DNA of 54,676 nt, taken from the NCBI RefSeq assembly GCF_001552215.1, contig NZ_BCQT01000033.1, positions 1 through 54,676 of the forward strand, given 5' to 3'. Positions 42,764-50,236 of the stretch are shown piece by piece. This stretch comes from Actinomadura macra NBRC 14102. Lineage in GTDB: Bacteria; Actinomycetota; Actinomycetes; Streptosporangiales; Streptosporangiaceae. The notes under the pieces were generated by a model. That model searched no databases and was not told the origin of the DNA. It worked only from the letters and a program-made list of their open reading frames with translations. Made by a program: the position numbers and the translations under genes. How positions within the stretch are numbered: the first letter of the stretch is position 1; the number at the start of each line of letters is the position of its first letter.

Positions 42764-42809
42764 GAGACGATCCATGGGCGCACGTCTCGAACACATGTGA
42801 GATCGTCTC
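42764..42809. promoter_or_regulatory. CGTCTC boxes between NmrA-like and AraC genes
   Basis: GAGACGATC (42764-42772) and GATCGTCTC (42801-42809) are a perfect 9-base inverted repeat. In addition CGTCTC is directly repeated at 42783 and 42804, 21 bases apart, which is two helical turns and the spacing AraC-family half-sites usually have. It lies between both starts. Confidence 0.5.
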
Positions 42810-42812
42810 ACC

Positions 42813-43787
42813 ATGGACCTCCTCGACGACCTGCTCTCGGGCGTGCGAGCCCAGGGCGCCGTGTTCTGCCGGTCCGTGGCCGAGCCGCCGTGGGCGGTGC
42901 GGTTCACCGCGCCCGCGCCGCTCGCGCTCGGCACCATGCTCAGCGGCGCGGCGTGGCTCGTGCCCGACGGCGGCGAGCCGGTGCTGGTCAAGGAGGGTGA
43001 CATCGTCCTGGCCAGGGGCGGGAATCCGTTCACTGCCGGGGATCACCCGGACACCCCTCCGCAGGTCGTGGTCGTCGACTCCGAGCGCTGCTACGCGACC
43101 ACCGAGGGCCCGTCGTCCCTCGGGCGCAACTTCGGGCTCGGCCCGCGCACCTACGGCCTCACCGCGGACGGGTCGGATCTGTTCGTCACCGCCGAGTACC
43201 CGATGCGCGGCGACGTGAGCGAGCGGCTGCTCTCGGCGCTGCCGGAACTGGTCGTCGTCCCGTGGCAGCAGGAGTTCGCGCCACTGCTGGAACTGCTGGC
43301 GGCCGAGGTCGCCCGCGAGAATCCGGGCCAGCAGATCATTCTCGATCGGCTCCTCGACATGCTGCTGGTGCGGGCGCTGCGCGCGTGGTTCGCGCGTCCG
43401 GAGGCGACGGCGCCCGCCGGCTACCGGGCCCTCAGCGATCCGCGGATCGGGCCCGCGCTGCGGCTGCTGCACGAGCGGCCCGCCCGGCCGTGGACTGTCG
43501 CCTCCCTCGCCGCCGAGACGGGCATGTCCCGCGCGGTCTTCGCGCGCCGCTTCACCCAGTTGGTCGGCCGGCCGCCGCTCGCCTACCTCACCGAGTGGCG
43601 GATGACCCTGGCCGCCGACTTGCTGCGCGAGCGGGACGCGAGCGTCGCCTCGGTCGCGCGGCGGGTCGGCTACGCCGATGGGTTCGCGTTCAGCAACGCC
43701 TTCAAGCGCGTCCGCGGCGTCGCGCCCAGCACCGTCCTGCGCTCGCAGGACGCGGATCCGCCGACGGAACCTCAGCCTGCGCCGTAG
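42813..43787 (+). CDS. AraC-family transcriptional regulator (cupin_6 type)
   Basis: 324 residues. The N-terminal cupin-like half contains FTAPAPLALGTMLSGAAWLV and LVKEGDIVLARGGNPFTAGD, as in AraC_binding_2/cupin_6 regulators. The C-terminal HTH_18 lies at about 210-310 (ALRLLHERPARPWTVASLAA, ETGMSRAVFARRFTQLVGRP, ADLLRERDASVASVARRVGY, ADGFAFSNAFKRVRGVAPST). This type often controls a divergent NmrA- or oxidoreductase gene, as here. ATG at 42813 is 23 bases after the second CGTCTC box. Its end overlaps the next convergent gene by 16 bases. Confidence 0.95.
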   Translation: MDLLDDLLSGVRAQGAVFCRSVAEPPWAVRFTAPAPLALGTMLSGAAWLVPDGGEPVLVKEGDIVLARGGNPFTAGDHPDTPPQVVVVDSERCYATTEGPSSLGRNFGLGPRTYGLTADGSDLFVTAEYPMRGDVSERLLSALPELVVVPWQQEFAPLLELLAAEVARENPGQQIILDRLLDMLLVRALRAWFARPEATAPAGYRALSDPRIGPALRLLHERPARPWTVASLAAETGMSRAVFARRFTQLVGRPPLAYLTEWRMTLAADLLRERDASVASVARRVGYADGFAFSNAFKRVRGVAPSTVLRSQDADPPTEPQPAP

Positions 43788-44692
43788 ACGGGCTCGGGCG
43801 CGGGTGCCTTCGCCAGCAGGTCGGTGACGACCGCCCCCACCTCTGACGGATCCCATCTCGCGCCCTTGTCTGCGGCCGGGCCATGCCTGAAGGGATCCAT
43901 GACGCAGATCCTGCCACCCTCGGCCTCGAAGAAGCGGCCGGTCACCCCGCGGGACGCCACCGACCCGAGCCAGGCGACCAGCGGGGAGACGTTCTCCGGC
44001 GCCATGGCGTCGAACCCGCCCTCCGCCGGTGCGGCCATCGTCTGCGCGAAGACCTCCTCGGTCATCCGGGTGCGGGCGGCGGGCGCGATGGCGTTGACGT
44101 TCACCCCGTACCGGCCGAGTTCGGCGGCGGCGACCAGCGTCAGCCCGGCGATGCCCGCCTTCGCGGCGGAGTAGTTGCCCTGGCCGACGCTGCCGAGCAG
44201 CCCGGCACCGGACGAGGTGTTGATCACGCGCGCGTCCACGGGACGGCCGGTCTTGCTCTCGGCGCGCCAGTACAGGCCGGCGTGCTTCAGGGGCAGGAAG
44301 TGGCCCTTCAGATGGACGCGCATGACCGCGTCCCACTCGTCCTCGGAGAGGTTGACGAGCATCCGGTCGCGCAGGAATCCGGCATTGTTGACGAGCACGT
44401 CCAGCCGCCCGAACGCCTCGACGGCGGCCGCGATCAGCGCGGCGGCCCCGGCGTCGGTCGCGATGTCGTCGGTGCTGGCCACCGCCCGACCGCCGAACGA
44501 CTCGATCTCCCGGACGACGTCGTGCGCGGGCCTGGCCGTGCCGGGCTCCGCCACGTCCTGCCTGCCATCGCGCGCCACGCCGAGATCGTTGACCACGACG
44601 TGGGCGCCCTGGCGGGCGAACTCCAGCGCGTGCGCGCGGCCGAGGCCACGTCCGGCGCCGGTGACGGCGACCACGCGGTCCTTGCAGATCAT
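43772..44692 (-). CDS. Short-chain dehydrogenase, Rv3548c-like
   Basis: 306 residues. The cofactor motif is TGAGRGLGRA (11-20), the NNAG motif is VLVNNAGFLRD, and the catalytic residues are Ser160/161 (INTSSGAG), Tyr174 and Lys178 (GNYSAAKAG). The NDLGVARDG segment after the second strand is found in the long SDRs of fatty-acid/steroid operons. Together with the next gene, and facing echA20-ipdABC, it reproduces the Mycobacterium tuberculosis order Rv3548c-Rv3549c / Rv3550-Rv3553. It should act on a CoA intermediate of steroid ring degradation, but its reaction is not established. The gap to the upstream SDR is 17 bases, so one operon. Confidence 0.9.
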   Translation of the reverse strand: MICKDRVVAVTGAGRGLGRAHALEFARQGAHVVVNDLGVARDGRQDVAEPGTARPAHDVVREIESFGGRAVASTDDIATDAGAAALIAAAVEAFGRLDVLVNNAGFLRDRMLVNLSEDEWDAVMRVHLKGHFLPLKHAGLYWRAESKTGRPVDARVINTSSGAGLLGSVGQGNYSAAKAGIAGLTLVAAAELGRYGVNVNAIAPAARTRMTEEVFAQTMAAPAEGGFDAMAPENVSPLVAWLGSVASRGVTGRFFEAEGGRICVMDPFRHGPAADKGARWDPSEVGAVVTDLLAKAPAPEPVYGAG

Positions 44693-44709
44693 CGCGACTC
44701 CTTCTTCGC

Positions 44710-45477
44710 TCACGGCTTGTTCACGGTGGCGGCGTCGAGGAAGGCGGGGCGTTCTCCCCCGCCGTGCAGCAGCATCGACGAGCCGGTGACGTAGGACGCC
44801 AGGTCGGAGGCCAGGAACGCGCAGGCCCCGCCGACGTCGCAGGGGTCGGCGAGACGGCCCAGCGGGACGGTCCGCTCCACCGCCGCGACGCCGTCCTCGT
44901 CGCCGTAGTGCAGGTGCGCCAACTCGGTGCGGACCATGCCGAGCGTGATCGAGTTCACCCGGACGTGCGGCGCCCACTCGACGGCCAGGGACTGCGTGAG
45001 GTTGCGCAGTCCCGCCTTGGCGGCACCGTAGGCGGCGGTGCCCGGCGAGGGGCGCTCGCCGCTCACGCTGCCGATGTTGATGATCGAGCCACCGGACCCC
45101 AGCGCCCGCATCCTCGCGTGCACCGCCCGGGCCATGATCAGCGCCGAGGTCAGGTTCAACTCGATGATCTTGATGTGGGTGCGCAGCCCGCCGTCGGCGA
45201 CCGGCAGGAACGGGGCACCGCCCGCGTTGTTGACCAGCACGTCGACACGGTCGAGCCCGTCGACGAACGCCTGTGCGGCGTCCGGATCGCGCACGTCCAG
45301 CGAGACGAACCGGGCCGTCCGGCCGCCCGCCCGCGGGAGCGCGTCCGGCGCACGGCGCGCGACCGCGACGACGTCCGCCCCCGCTTCCAGAAGGGCTCGG
45401 CTGATCCCGCCGCCCACACCGCGCACGCCCCCCGTGACCACGGCGGTCTTGCCCGCCAGGTCGAGCGTCAGAGCCAT
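44710..45477 (-). CDS. Short-chain dehydrogenase, Rv3549c-like
   Basis: 255 residues. The cofactor motif is TGGVRGVGGGI (15-25) with VVAVARRAPDAL after strand 2, suggesting NADP preference. LVNNAGGAPF, Ser137 (IGSVSG), Tyr150 and Lys154 (AAYGAAKAGLRNLTQSLA) are the active site; VNSITLGMVRTE is the substrate-loop start. It is the first gene of the two-gene SDR operon, reading away from the KstR2-like box at 45526. The order matches Rv3549c by synteny; the substrate is unknown. Confidence 0.92.
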   Translation of the reverse strand: MALTLDLAGKTAVVTGGVRGVGGGISRALLEAGADVVAVARRAPDALPRAGGRTARFVSLDVRDPDAAQAFVDGLDRVDVLVNNAGGAPFLPVADGGLRTHIKIIELNLTSALIMARAVHARMRALGSGGSIINIGSVSGERPSPGTAAYGAAKAGLRNLTQSLAVEWAPHVRVNSITLGMVRTELAHLHYGDEDGVAAVERTVPLGRLADPCDVGGACAFLASDLASYVTGSSMLLHGGGERPAFLDAATVNKP

Positions 45478-45525
45478 CTCGGTGCCATCCCCTCTCCTCC
45501 GCGACCCTCTGCTACGGTCTGTTCT

Positions 45526-45539
45526 AACAAATGTTTGGT
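45526..45539. promoter_or_regulatory. KstR2-like operator between the SDR operon and echA20-ipdABC
   Basis: AACAAATGTTTGGT has inverted CAAA/TTTG arms. The published KstR2 consensus is AnCAAGnnCTTGnT; this site matches all positions except the inner G/C pair, which is changed in both arms to A/T, so symmetry is kept. It stands 48 bases from one start and 13 from the other. KstR2 is released by HIP-CoA, so the cluster would be induced by steroid degradation. The kstR2 gene itself is not in the window. Confidence 0.75.
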
Positions 45540-45552
45540 GGAAAGGTAGCGC

Positions 45553-46299
45553 ATGGGAGTCTCCACCACGACCCTGGACGGGGTCGCCGAGATCGTCGTG
45601 GACGCGCCGCCGGTCAACGCGCTGACCGTCACGGGCTGGTACGAACTGGCCGACGCGGTTTTCGCCGCGGGTCGCGACCCGCGGGTCGGGGCGGTCGTGC
45701 TCCGGGCGGAGGGTCGAGGCTTCAACGCGGGTGTCGACCTCAAGGAGATGCAACGCACGGACGGCCACACCGCGCTGGTGGGGGCCAACCGGGGCTGCTC
45801 CGCGGCCTTCGCCGCCGTCTACGACTGCGATGTCCCGGTCGTCGCGGCCGTCCACGGCTTCTGCCTGGGCGGCGGGGTTGGCCTGGCGGGCAACGCCGAC
45901 ATCGTGGTCGCGTCCGAGGACGCCTACTTCGGCCTCCCCGAGGTGGACCGGGGCGCGCTCGGCGCCGCCACCCACCTGGCGAGACTCGTCCCGCAACACC
46001 TGATGCGGGCGATGGTCTACACGTGCCGTACCGTCACGGCCGCCGAACTGCACCACCACGGCTCGGTGCTGGAGGTCGTTCCAGCGGACGGGCTGCGCGC
46101 GAAGGCCCTGGAGGTCGCCGCCGGAATCGCGGCGAAGGACCGGTACGTGATCCGCCGCGCCAAGGAATCCTTGAACGGCATCGACCCGGTCGACGTCAAG
46201 CGCAGCTACCGCTTCGAGCAGGGCTTCACCTTCGAACTGAACCTCGTCGGCGCGGGCGACGAGCACCGCGACGCCTTCGTGGCGGGGGGCGCTCAGTGA
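45553..46299 (+). CDS. echA20: Enoyl-CoA hydratase-family enzyme EchA20 of steroid ring degradation
   Basis: 248 residues with the crotonase fold: GFNAGVDLKEM and GFCLGGGVGLAGNADIVVAS make the oxyanion hole, and Glu130 lies in FGLPEVDRGALG. In Mycobacterium tuberculosis EchA20 (Rv3550) opens the D-ring of the CoA thioester left after loss of rings A and B. Synteny with the next three genes makes this assignment strong. The start ATG at 45553 follows GGAAAGG and lies 13 bases after the KstR2-like box. Its stop overlaps the ipdA start (GTGA). Confidence 0.9.
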   Translation: MGVSTTTLDGVAEIVVDAPPVNALTVTGWYELADAVFAAGRDPRVGAVVLRAEGRGFNAGVDLKEMQRTDGHTALVGANRGCSAAFAAVYDCDVPVVAAVHGFCLGGGVGLAGNADIVVASEDAYFGLPEVDRGALGAATHLARLVPQHLMRAMVYTCRTVTAAELHHHGSVLEVVPADGLRAKALEVAAGIAAKDRYVIRRAKESLNGIDPVDVKRSYRFEQGFTFELNLVGAGDEHRDAFVAGGAQ

Positions 46300-47162
46300 G
46301 TGGCGCAGTGAGCAAGGTCATGTCACCTGAGGAGGTCGCGGACTCGCTGGAGAGCGGCATGACCGTCGGGATCGGCGGCTGGGGGTCCCGGCGCAAGCCG
46401 ATGGCGCTCGTCCGCGCGATCTGCCGAACCGCCGTCACCGACCTCACCGTGGTCTCCTACGGCGGGCCCGATGTGGGGCTGCTGTGCGCCGCGGGCAAGG
46501 TCCGCCGTCTCATCACCGCGTTCGTGACACTGGACTCGATCCCGCTGGAGCCCCACTTCCGGCAGGCGCGCCAGTCCGGCGCGATCGAGCTGACCGAGTA
46601 CGACGAGGGCATGTTCATGTTCGGGCTGTACGCGGCGGCGCACCGGCTCCCCTTCCTGCCCACGCCCGTGGGCCTCGGCTCGGACGTGATGAGGGTCAAC
46701 CCGGATCTGCGGACCGTCCGATCGCCGTACGAGGACGGGCGGGAACTCGTCGCCGTCCCCGCGTTGACGATGGACGTGGCCCTGGTGCACATGAACCGTG
46801 CCGACGCGAGGGGCAACGCCCAGTACCTCGGACCCGACCCGTACATGGACGACCTGTTCGCCAAGGCCGCCGGACGGACCTACGTCTCGTGCGAGCGGCT
46901 GGTCGCCACCGCCGACCTCGCCAAGGAGGGACCCGTGCAGTCGCTGCTGATCAGCCGCTCGCAGGTCGCGGGCGTGGTGGAGACGCCCAACGGGGCGCAC
47001 TTCACCGACTGCGCGCCCGACCACGGACGGGACGAGGCGTTCCAGCGGCTCTACGCCCAGGCCGCCGACCCGCGGAAGTGGGCGGAGTTCCGCGACCGGT
47101 TCCTGTCCGGCGACGAGTCCGCCTACCAGGACGCCGTCCGACGATGGCGGGAGGAGAAGTGA
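46296..47162 (+). CDS. ipdA: IpdA, alpha subunit of the steroid C-ring hydrolase (CoA-transferase fold)
   Basis: 288 residues from the GTG at 46296. The family I CoA-transferase fold is visible in ESGMTVGIGGWGSRRKPMAL, SYGGPDVGLLCAAGKVRRLI and LTEYDEGMFMFGLYAAAHRL, then VALVHMNRADARGNAQYLGP. IpdAB is not a true transferase: with IpdB it hydrolyses the ring of COCHEA-CoA in steroid degradation (shown in mycobacteria and rhodococci). The stop overlaps the ipdB start in GTGA, so the two subunits are made together. Confidence 0.93.
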   Translation: MSGAVSKVMSPEEVADSLESGMTVGIGGWGSRRKPMALVRAICRTAVTDLTVVSYGGPDVGLLCAAGKVRRLITAFVTLDSIPLEPHFRQARQSGAIELTEYDEGMFMFGLYAAAHRLPFLPTPVGLGSDVMRVNPDLRTVRSPYEDGRELVAVPALTMDVALVHMNRADARGNAQYLGPDPYMDDLFAKAAGRTYVSCERLVATADLAKEGPVQSLLISRSQVAGVVETPNGAHFTDCAPDHGRDEAFQRLYAQAADPRKWAEFRDRFLSGDESAYQDAVRRWREEK

Positions 47163-47893
47163 GCGCCGACGTCACGAGGGCCGAGATCTGCGCGGTCGCC
47201 TGCGCGGAACTGTTCCGGGGGGACGGGGAGATCGTCGCGGCGGCGGTCGCCGGTTTCGTGCCGATGCTGGGGTCGCGGCTGGCGCGGGCGACCTTCGAGC
47301 CCGGCCTGCTGACCACGGACGGCGGTCCGGCGCTGAGCGCCGAGCCGGTTCCGCTCGGCCGGCAGGCGGAGGAGATCGAGGGATGGCTCCCGTTCCGCGA
47401 CCACCTGTGGCTCGTGCTGAACGGACGACGGCACGTGGTGATGGGCCCGTCCCAAATCGACCGGTACGGCAACAGCAACATCTCCTGCATCGGCGCCTGG
47501 GAGCGACCCGAGCGGCAGCTCCTCGGCGCCCGCGGCGGGCCGGGCAACACGCTGCTCAACCCGACGAGCTACTGGGTACCGAAGCACTCGGCGCGGGTCT
47601 TCACCGACAAGGTGGACTTCGTCAGCGGTGTCGGCTGGGACCGGGGCGCGCACGAGATCCGCGCCGTGGTGACCAACCTGGCCGTGCTCGATTTCGCCAC
47701 TCCCGACCGGCGGATGCGGCTGCGTTCGGTGCACCCGGGTGTGACCGTCGAGGACGTGGTGGCGGCGACCGGACTCGAGCTCGCCATCCCCGAGCGGCTG
47801 CCGGAGACGCGCCTGCCGGACGCCGTGGAGCTGCGCGTCATGCGCGAGGAGCTCGACCCGAAGGGCCTGCGGGAACGCGAGGTGCCCTCGTGA
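47159..47893 (+). CDS. ipdB: IpdB, beta subunit of the steroid C-ring hydrolase
   Basis: 244 residues from the GTG at 47159. MLGSRLARATFEPGLLTTDG, HVVMGPSQIDRYGNSNISCI, GGPGNTLLNPTSYWVPKHSA and VTNLAVLDFATPDRRMRLRS are the beta-subunit landmarks, with the SYWVPKHS block specific to IpdB-like proteins in my memory. It forms the heterodimer with IpdA. Coupled at both ends (GTGA with ipdA and with ipdC). Confidence 0.92.
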   Translation: MSADVTRAEICAVACAELFRGDGEIVAAAVAGFVPMLGSRLARATFEPGLLTTDGGPALSAEPVPLGRQAEEIEGWLPFRDHLWLVLNGRRHVVMGPSQIDRYGNSNISCIGAWERPERQLLGARGGPGNTLLNPTSYWVPKHSARVFTDKVDFVSGVGWDRGAHEIRAVVTNLAVLDFATPDRRMRLRSVHPGVTVEDVVAATGLELAIPERLPETRLPDAVELRVMREELDPKGLREREVPS

Positions 47894-48969
47894 CCGGCAC
47901 GAGCACCGACGGACAGGTACTCGACACGCCGCTGACTCGGCTCACGGGCGTCCGGCATCCCGTCGTCCAGACGGGCATGGGCTGGGTGGCCGGGCCGCGG
48001 CTCGTCACGGCCGTCGCGAACGCGGGCGGCCTCGGGTTCCTGGCATCGGCGACGATGACGCTCGACCAGCTCGGGCGGGCCGTCCACGCAGTGAAGGAGC
48101 GCACGGACGCGCCGTTCGGCGTCAACCTGCGGGCGGACGCCGGTGACGCGGACGACCGCATCGACCTGCTCATCAGGGAGGACGTCCGGGTCGCCTCGTT
48201 CGCGCTGGCGCCGAGGCGGGAGCTGATCTCCAGACTGAAGGACGCGGGGATCGTGGTGATCCCGTCGGTGGGCGCGCGGCGGCACGCGGAGAAGGTCGTG
48301 GGCTGGGGCGCCGACGCGGTGCTCGTGCAAGGCGGCGAGGGCGGCGGGCATACTGGTGCCGTCGCCACAACGCTGCTGCTCCCGCAGGTCGTGGACGCGG
48401 TGGACGTTCCGGTGATCGCCGCGGGCGGCTTCTTCGACGGGCGCGGTCTCGCCGCCGCCCTCGCCTACGGCGCGGCGGGCGTGGCGATGGGCACCCGGTT
48501 CCTGCTGACCTCCGACAGCTCGGTGCCGGACGCGGTCAAGCGCGTCTACCTGGAGACCGGCGAGACCGTCGTGACCCGCCGGGTGGACGGGATGCCGCAC
48601 CGGGTCCTGCGCAGTGGGCTGGTCGACGCCCTGGAGGGCTCGGGCCGGGTCGGCGGACTGATGCGGGCGCTGCGCAACGGGGCCCGGTTCAAGAACCTGT
48701 CCGGGATGTCGTGGCGCGAGATGATCGCCGACGGGAGGGCGATGAAGCACGGCAAGGATCTGTCCTGGGCACAGGTGCTGATGGCCGCCAACACCCCGAT
48801 GCTGCTGAAGGCGGCGATGGTGGACGGCCGTCCCGATCTCGGCGTGATGGCCTCCGGGCAGGTCGTCGGCGTCATCGACGACCTGCCCGACTGCGCCCAG
48901 CTGATCGGCGGGATCGTGGCGGGAGCCGCCGAGGCCATCGCCGCCCAGCAGTCCCTCCTGGTCCGCTAG
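47890..48969 (+). CDS. ipdC: IpdC, FMN-dependent oxidoreductase of steroid ring degradation
   Basis: 359 residues from the GTG at 47890, a nitronate-monooxygenase-like TIM barrel. VRHPVVQTGMGWVAGPRLVT at the start, GWGADAVLVQGGEGGGHTGA for phosphate/flavin binding and VIAAGGFFDGRGLAAALAYG, AAGVAMGTRFLLTSDS as barrel strands 7-8 are standard. In mycobacteria IpdC (Rv3553) removes hydrogen from the hydroxylated HIC-CoA intermediate. It is the last gene of the operon; a hairpin follows at 48975. Confidence 0.92.
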   Translation: MTGTSTDGQVLDTPLTRLTGVRHPVVQTGMGWVAGPRLVTAVANAGGLGFLASATMTLDQLGRAVHAVKERTDAPFGVNLRADAGDADDRIDLLIREDVRVASFALAPRRELISRLKDAGIVVIPSVGARRHAEKVVGWGADAVLVQGGEGGGHTGAVATTLLLPQVVDAVDVPVIAAGGFFDGRGLAAALAYGAAGVAMGTRFLLTSDSSVPDAVKRVYLETGETVVTRRVDGMPHRVLRSGLVDALEGSGRVGGLMRALRNGARFKNLSGMSWREMIADGRAMKHGKDLSWAQVLMAANTPMLLKAAMVDGRPDLGVMASGQVVGVIDDLPDCAQLIGGIVAGAAEAIAAQQSLLVR

Positions 48970-48974
48970 GAGGG

Positions 48975-49017
48975 GCTACTGGCCGGTTCTGGTCTGGTTC
49001 TGGTCTCAGTAGCGCCC
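48975..49017. terminator. Hairpin after ipdC with an 11-base tandem repeat in the loop
   Basis: GCTACTG (48975-48981) pairs with CAGTAGC (49007-49013), and GGG/CCC continue the stem after a bulged base. The loop is GGTTCTGGTCT twice in tandem (48985-48995 and 48996-49006). It covers the stop of the convergent aldo/keto reductase, so it may end both transcripts. Confidence 0.45.
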
Positions 49018-50019
49018 ACCGACCGCGGCGGGCACGGCGTCCAGCTCCGCGAGGTCGGTCCCGGTCAGCTCCAGGTCTGCGGCGCCGGCGTTGTCGCGCA
49101 GGTAGCGCCGCTTCTTGGTGCCGGGGATCGGGATGACATGGTCGCCCTGCGCGAGCGTCCAGGCGATGGCGACCTGTGCCGGGGTGGCGCCGTGCCTGTC
49201 CGCGACCGCCCTGACGACGTCCACGATCCGCAGGTTGGCCTTCAGCGCCTCCTCCTGGAAGCGCGGGTTGTACCCCCGGAAGTCGGTGACCTCGAAGTCG
49301 GAGGTGGTGACCGTCCCGGTGAGGAAGCCGCGGCCGAGCGGTGAGAACGGGACGAAGGCCGCGCCGTTGGCGGCACACCAGCCGACGACGTCGCCCGCCT
49401 CCCCCTCGCCCGCGATGGAGCCGACGCCCTCACCGGCCGCGCTCGCGCTACTCGCGCCCATCGCGTCCCGCGTCCACAGCGACAGCTCGGACTGGACGGC
49501 CGCGACCGGATGGGCGGCGTGCGCCTGGGCGGCCTGCGCGACGCTTACCTCCGACAGCCCCAGGCGGCGGACCTTGCCCGCGGCGACCAACTCCGCCATC
49601 GCGCCCCAGGTGTCGGCCAGCGGCACATCCGGGTCGACCCGGTGCAGGTAGTACAGGTCGATCACGTCGGTGCCGAGGCGGCGCAGGCTGTCCTCGGCGG
49701 ACGCGACGACGTGCTCGGGAGTGCCCCGCCGGGCGATGCTCCTGGTCGTCATGTCCGTCACCACTAAGCCGGTCTTGGTGGCCAGGACCGCCTCGTCCCG
49801 CCGCCCGGCGAGCGCGCGGCCGACCAGACTCTCGTTGTGGCCGTTCCCGTAGGGCTGGGCGGTGTCCAAGAACGTGACTCCGAGGTCGAGCGCCTCCCGG
49901 ATCAGCGCGACCGACGCCTCATCGTCACGTTCGGACTCGGCATAGGCCCAGCTCATCCCCATGCAACCCAGCCCTACCGCACCCACCGGCGTGCCCGCGA
50001 AATCCCGATTCCTCATCAT
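49006..50019 (-). CDS. Aldo/keto reductase with a loop insertion
   Basis: 337 residues from ATG at 50019 (a second ATG follows at 50016). The tetrad is Asp52, Tyr57 (FLDTAQPYGNGHNE), Lys82 (VLATKTGL) and His126 (YYLHRVDP). PVAAVQSELSLWTRDAM, FVPFSPLGRGFLTG and VIPIPGTKKRRYLRDNAGA match the AKR13-like group. Between RDAM and VGWCAANG is an additional Gly/Ala/Ser/Glu-rich segment (residues 188-210) where relatives have only a few residues. It is likely a flexible surface loop. Not in an operon. Confidence 0.9.
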   Translation of the reverse strand: MMRNRDFAGTPVGAVGLGCMGMSWAYAESERDDEASVALIREALDLGVTFLDTAQPYGNGHNESLVGRALAGRRDEAVLATKTGLVVTDMTTRSIARRGTPEHVVASAEDSLRRLGTDVIDLYYLHRVDPDVPLADTWGAMAELVAAGKVRRLGLSEVSVAQAAQAHAAHPVAAVQSELSLWTRDAMGASSASAAGEGVGSIAGEGEAGDVVGWCAANGAAFVPFSPLGRGFLTGTVTTSDFEVTDFRGYNPRFQEEALKANLRIVDVVRAVADRHGATPAQVAIAWTLAQGDHVIPIPGTKKRRYLRDNAGAADLELTGTDLAELDAVPAAVGGRY

Positions 50020-50198
50020 CGAACCCCTTTGTTCGGCATCGCGGACGACGATATCCACCGCCTCCGGCATTGATCGTGGGTCGGAGCCAGGGTCGCGAAC
50101 ACGGGTCCTAGGGTGACCGGCTCGGCTGCGCAGCGAGGCGTGCGGGGCATCACGGTCGCGAGCCTGGCCCCCGGCTTGGACGGCGCGTAGACCGTCCG

Positions 50199-50236
50199 GC
50201 CTGCTGGAGGCGGACCCGTTCAGTCCTCCAGCAGGC
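50199..50236 (-). terminator. Terminator hairpin overlapping the end of the acyl-CoA dehydrogenase gene
   Basis: GCCTGCTGGAGG (50199-50210) is perfectly complementary to CCTCCAGCAGGC (50225-50236), a 12-pair stem with a 14-base loop. The upstream arm is inside the last codons of the gene, so the stop codon lies in the loop. Confidence 0.65.
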
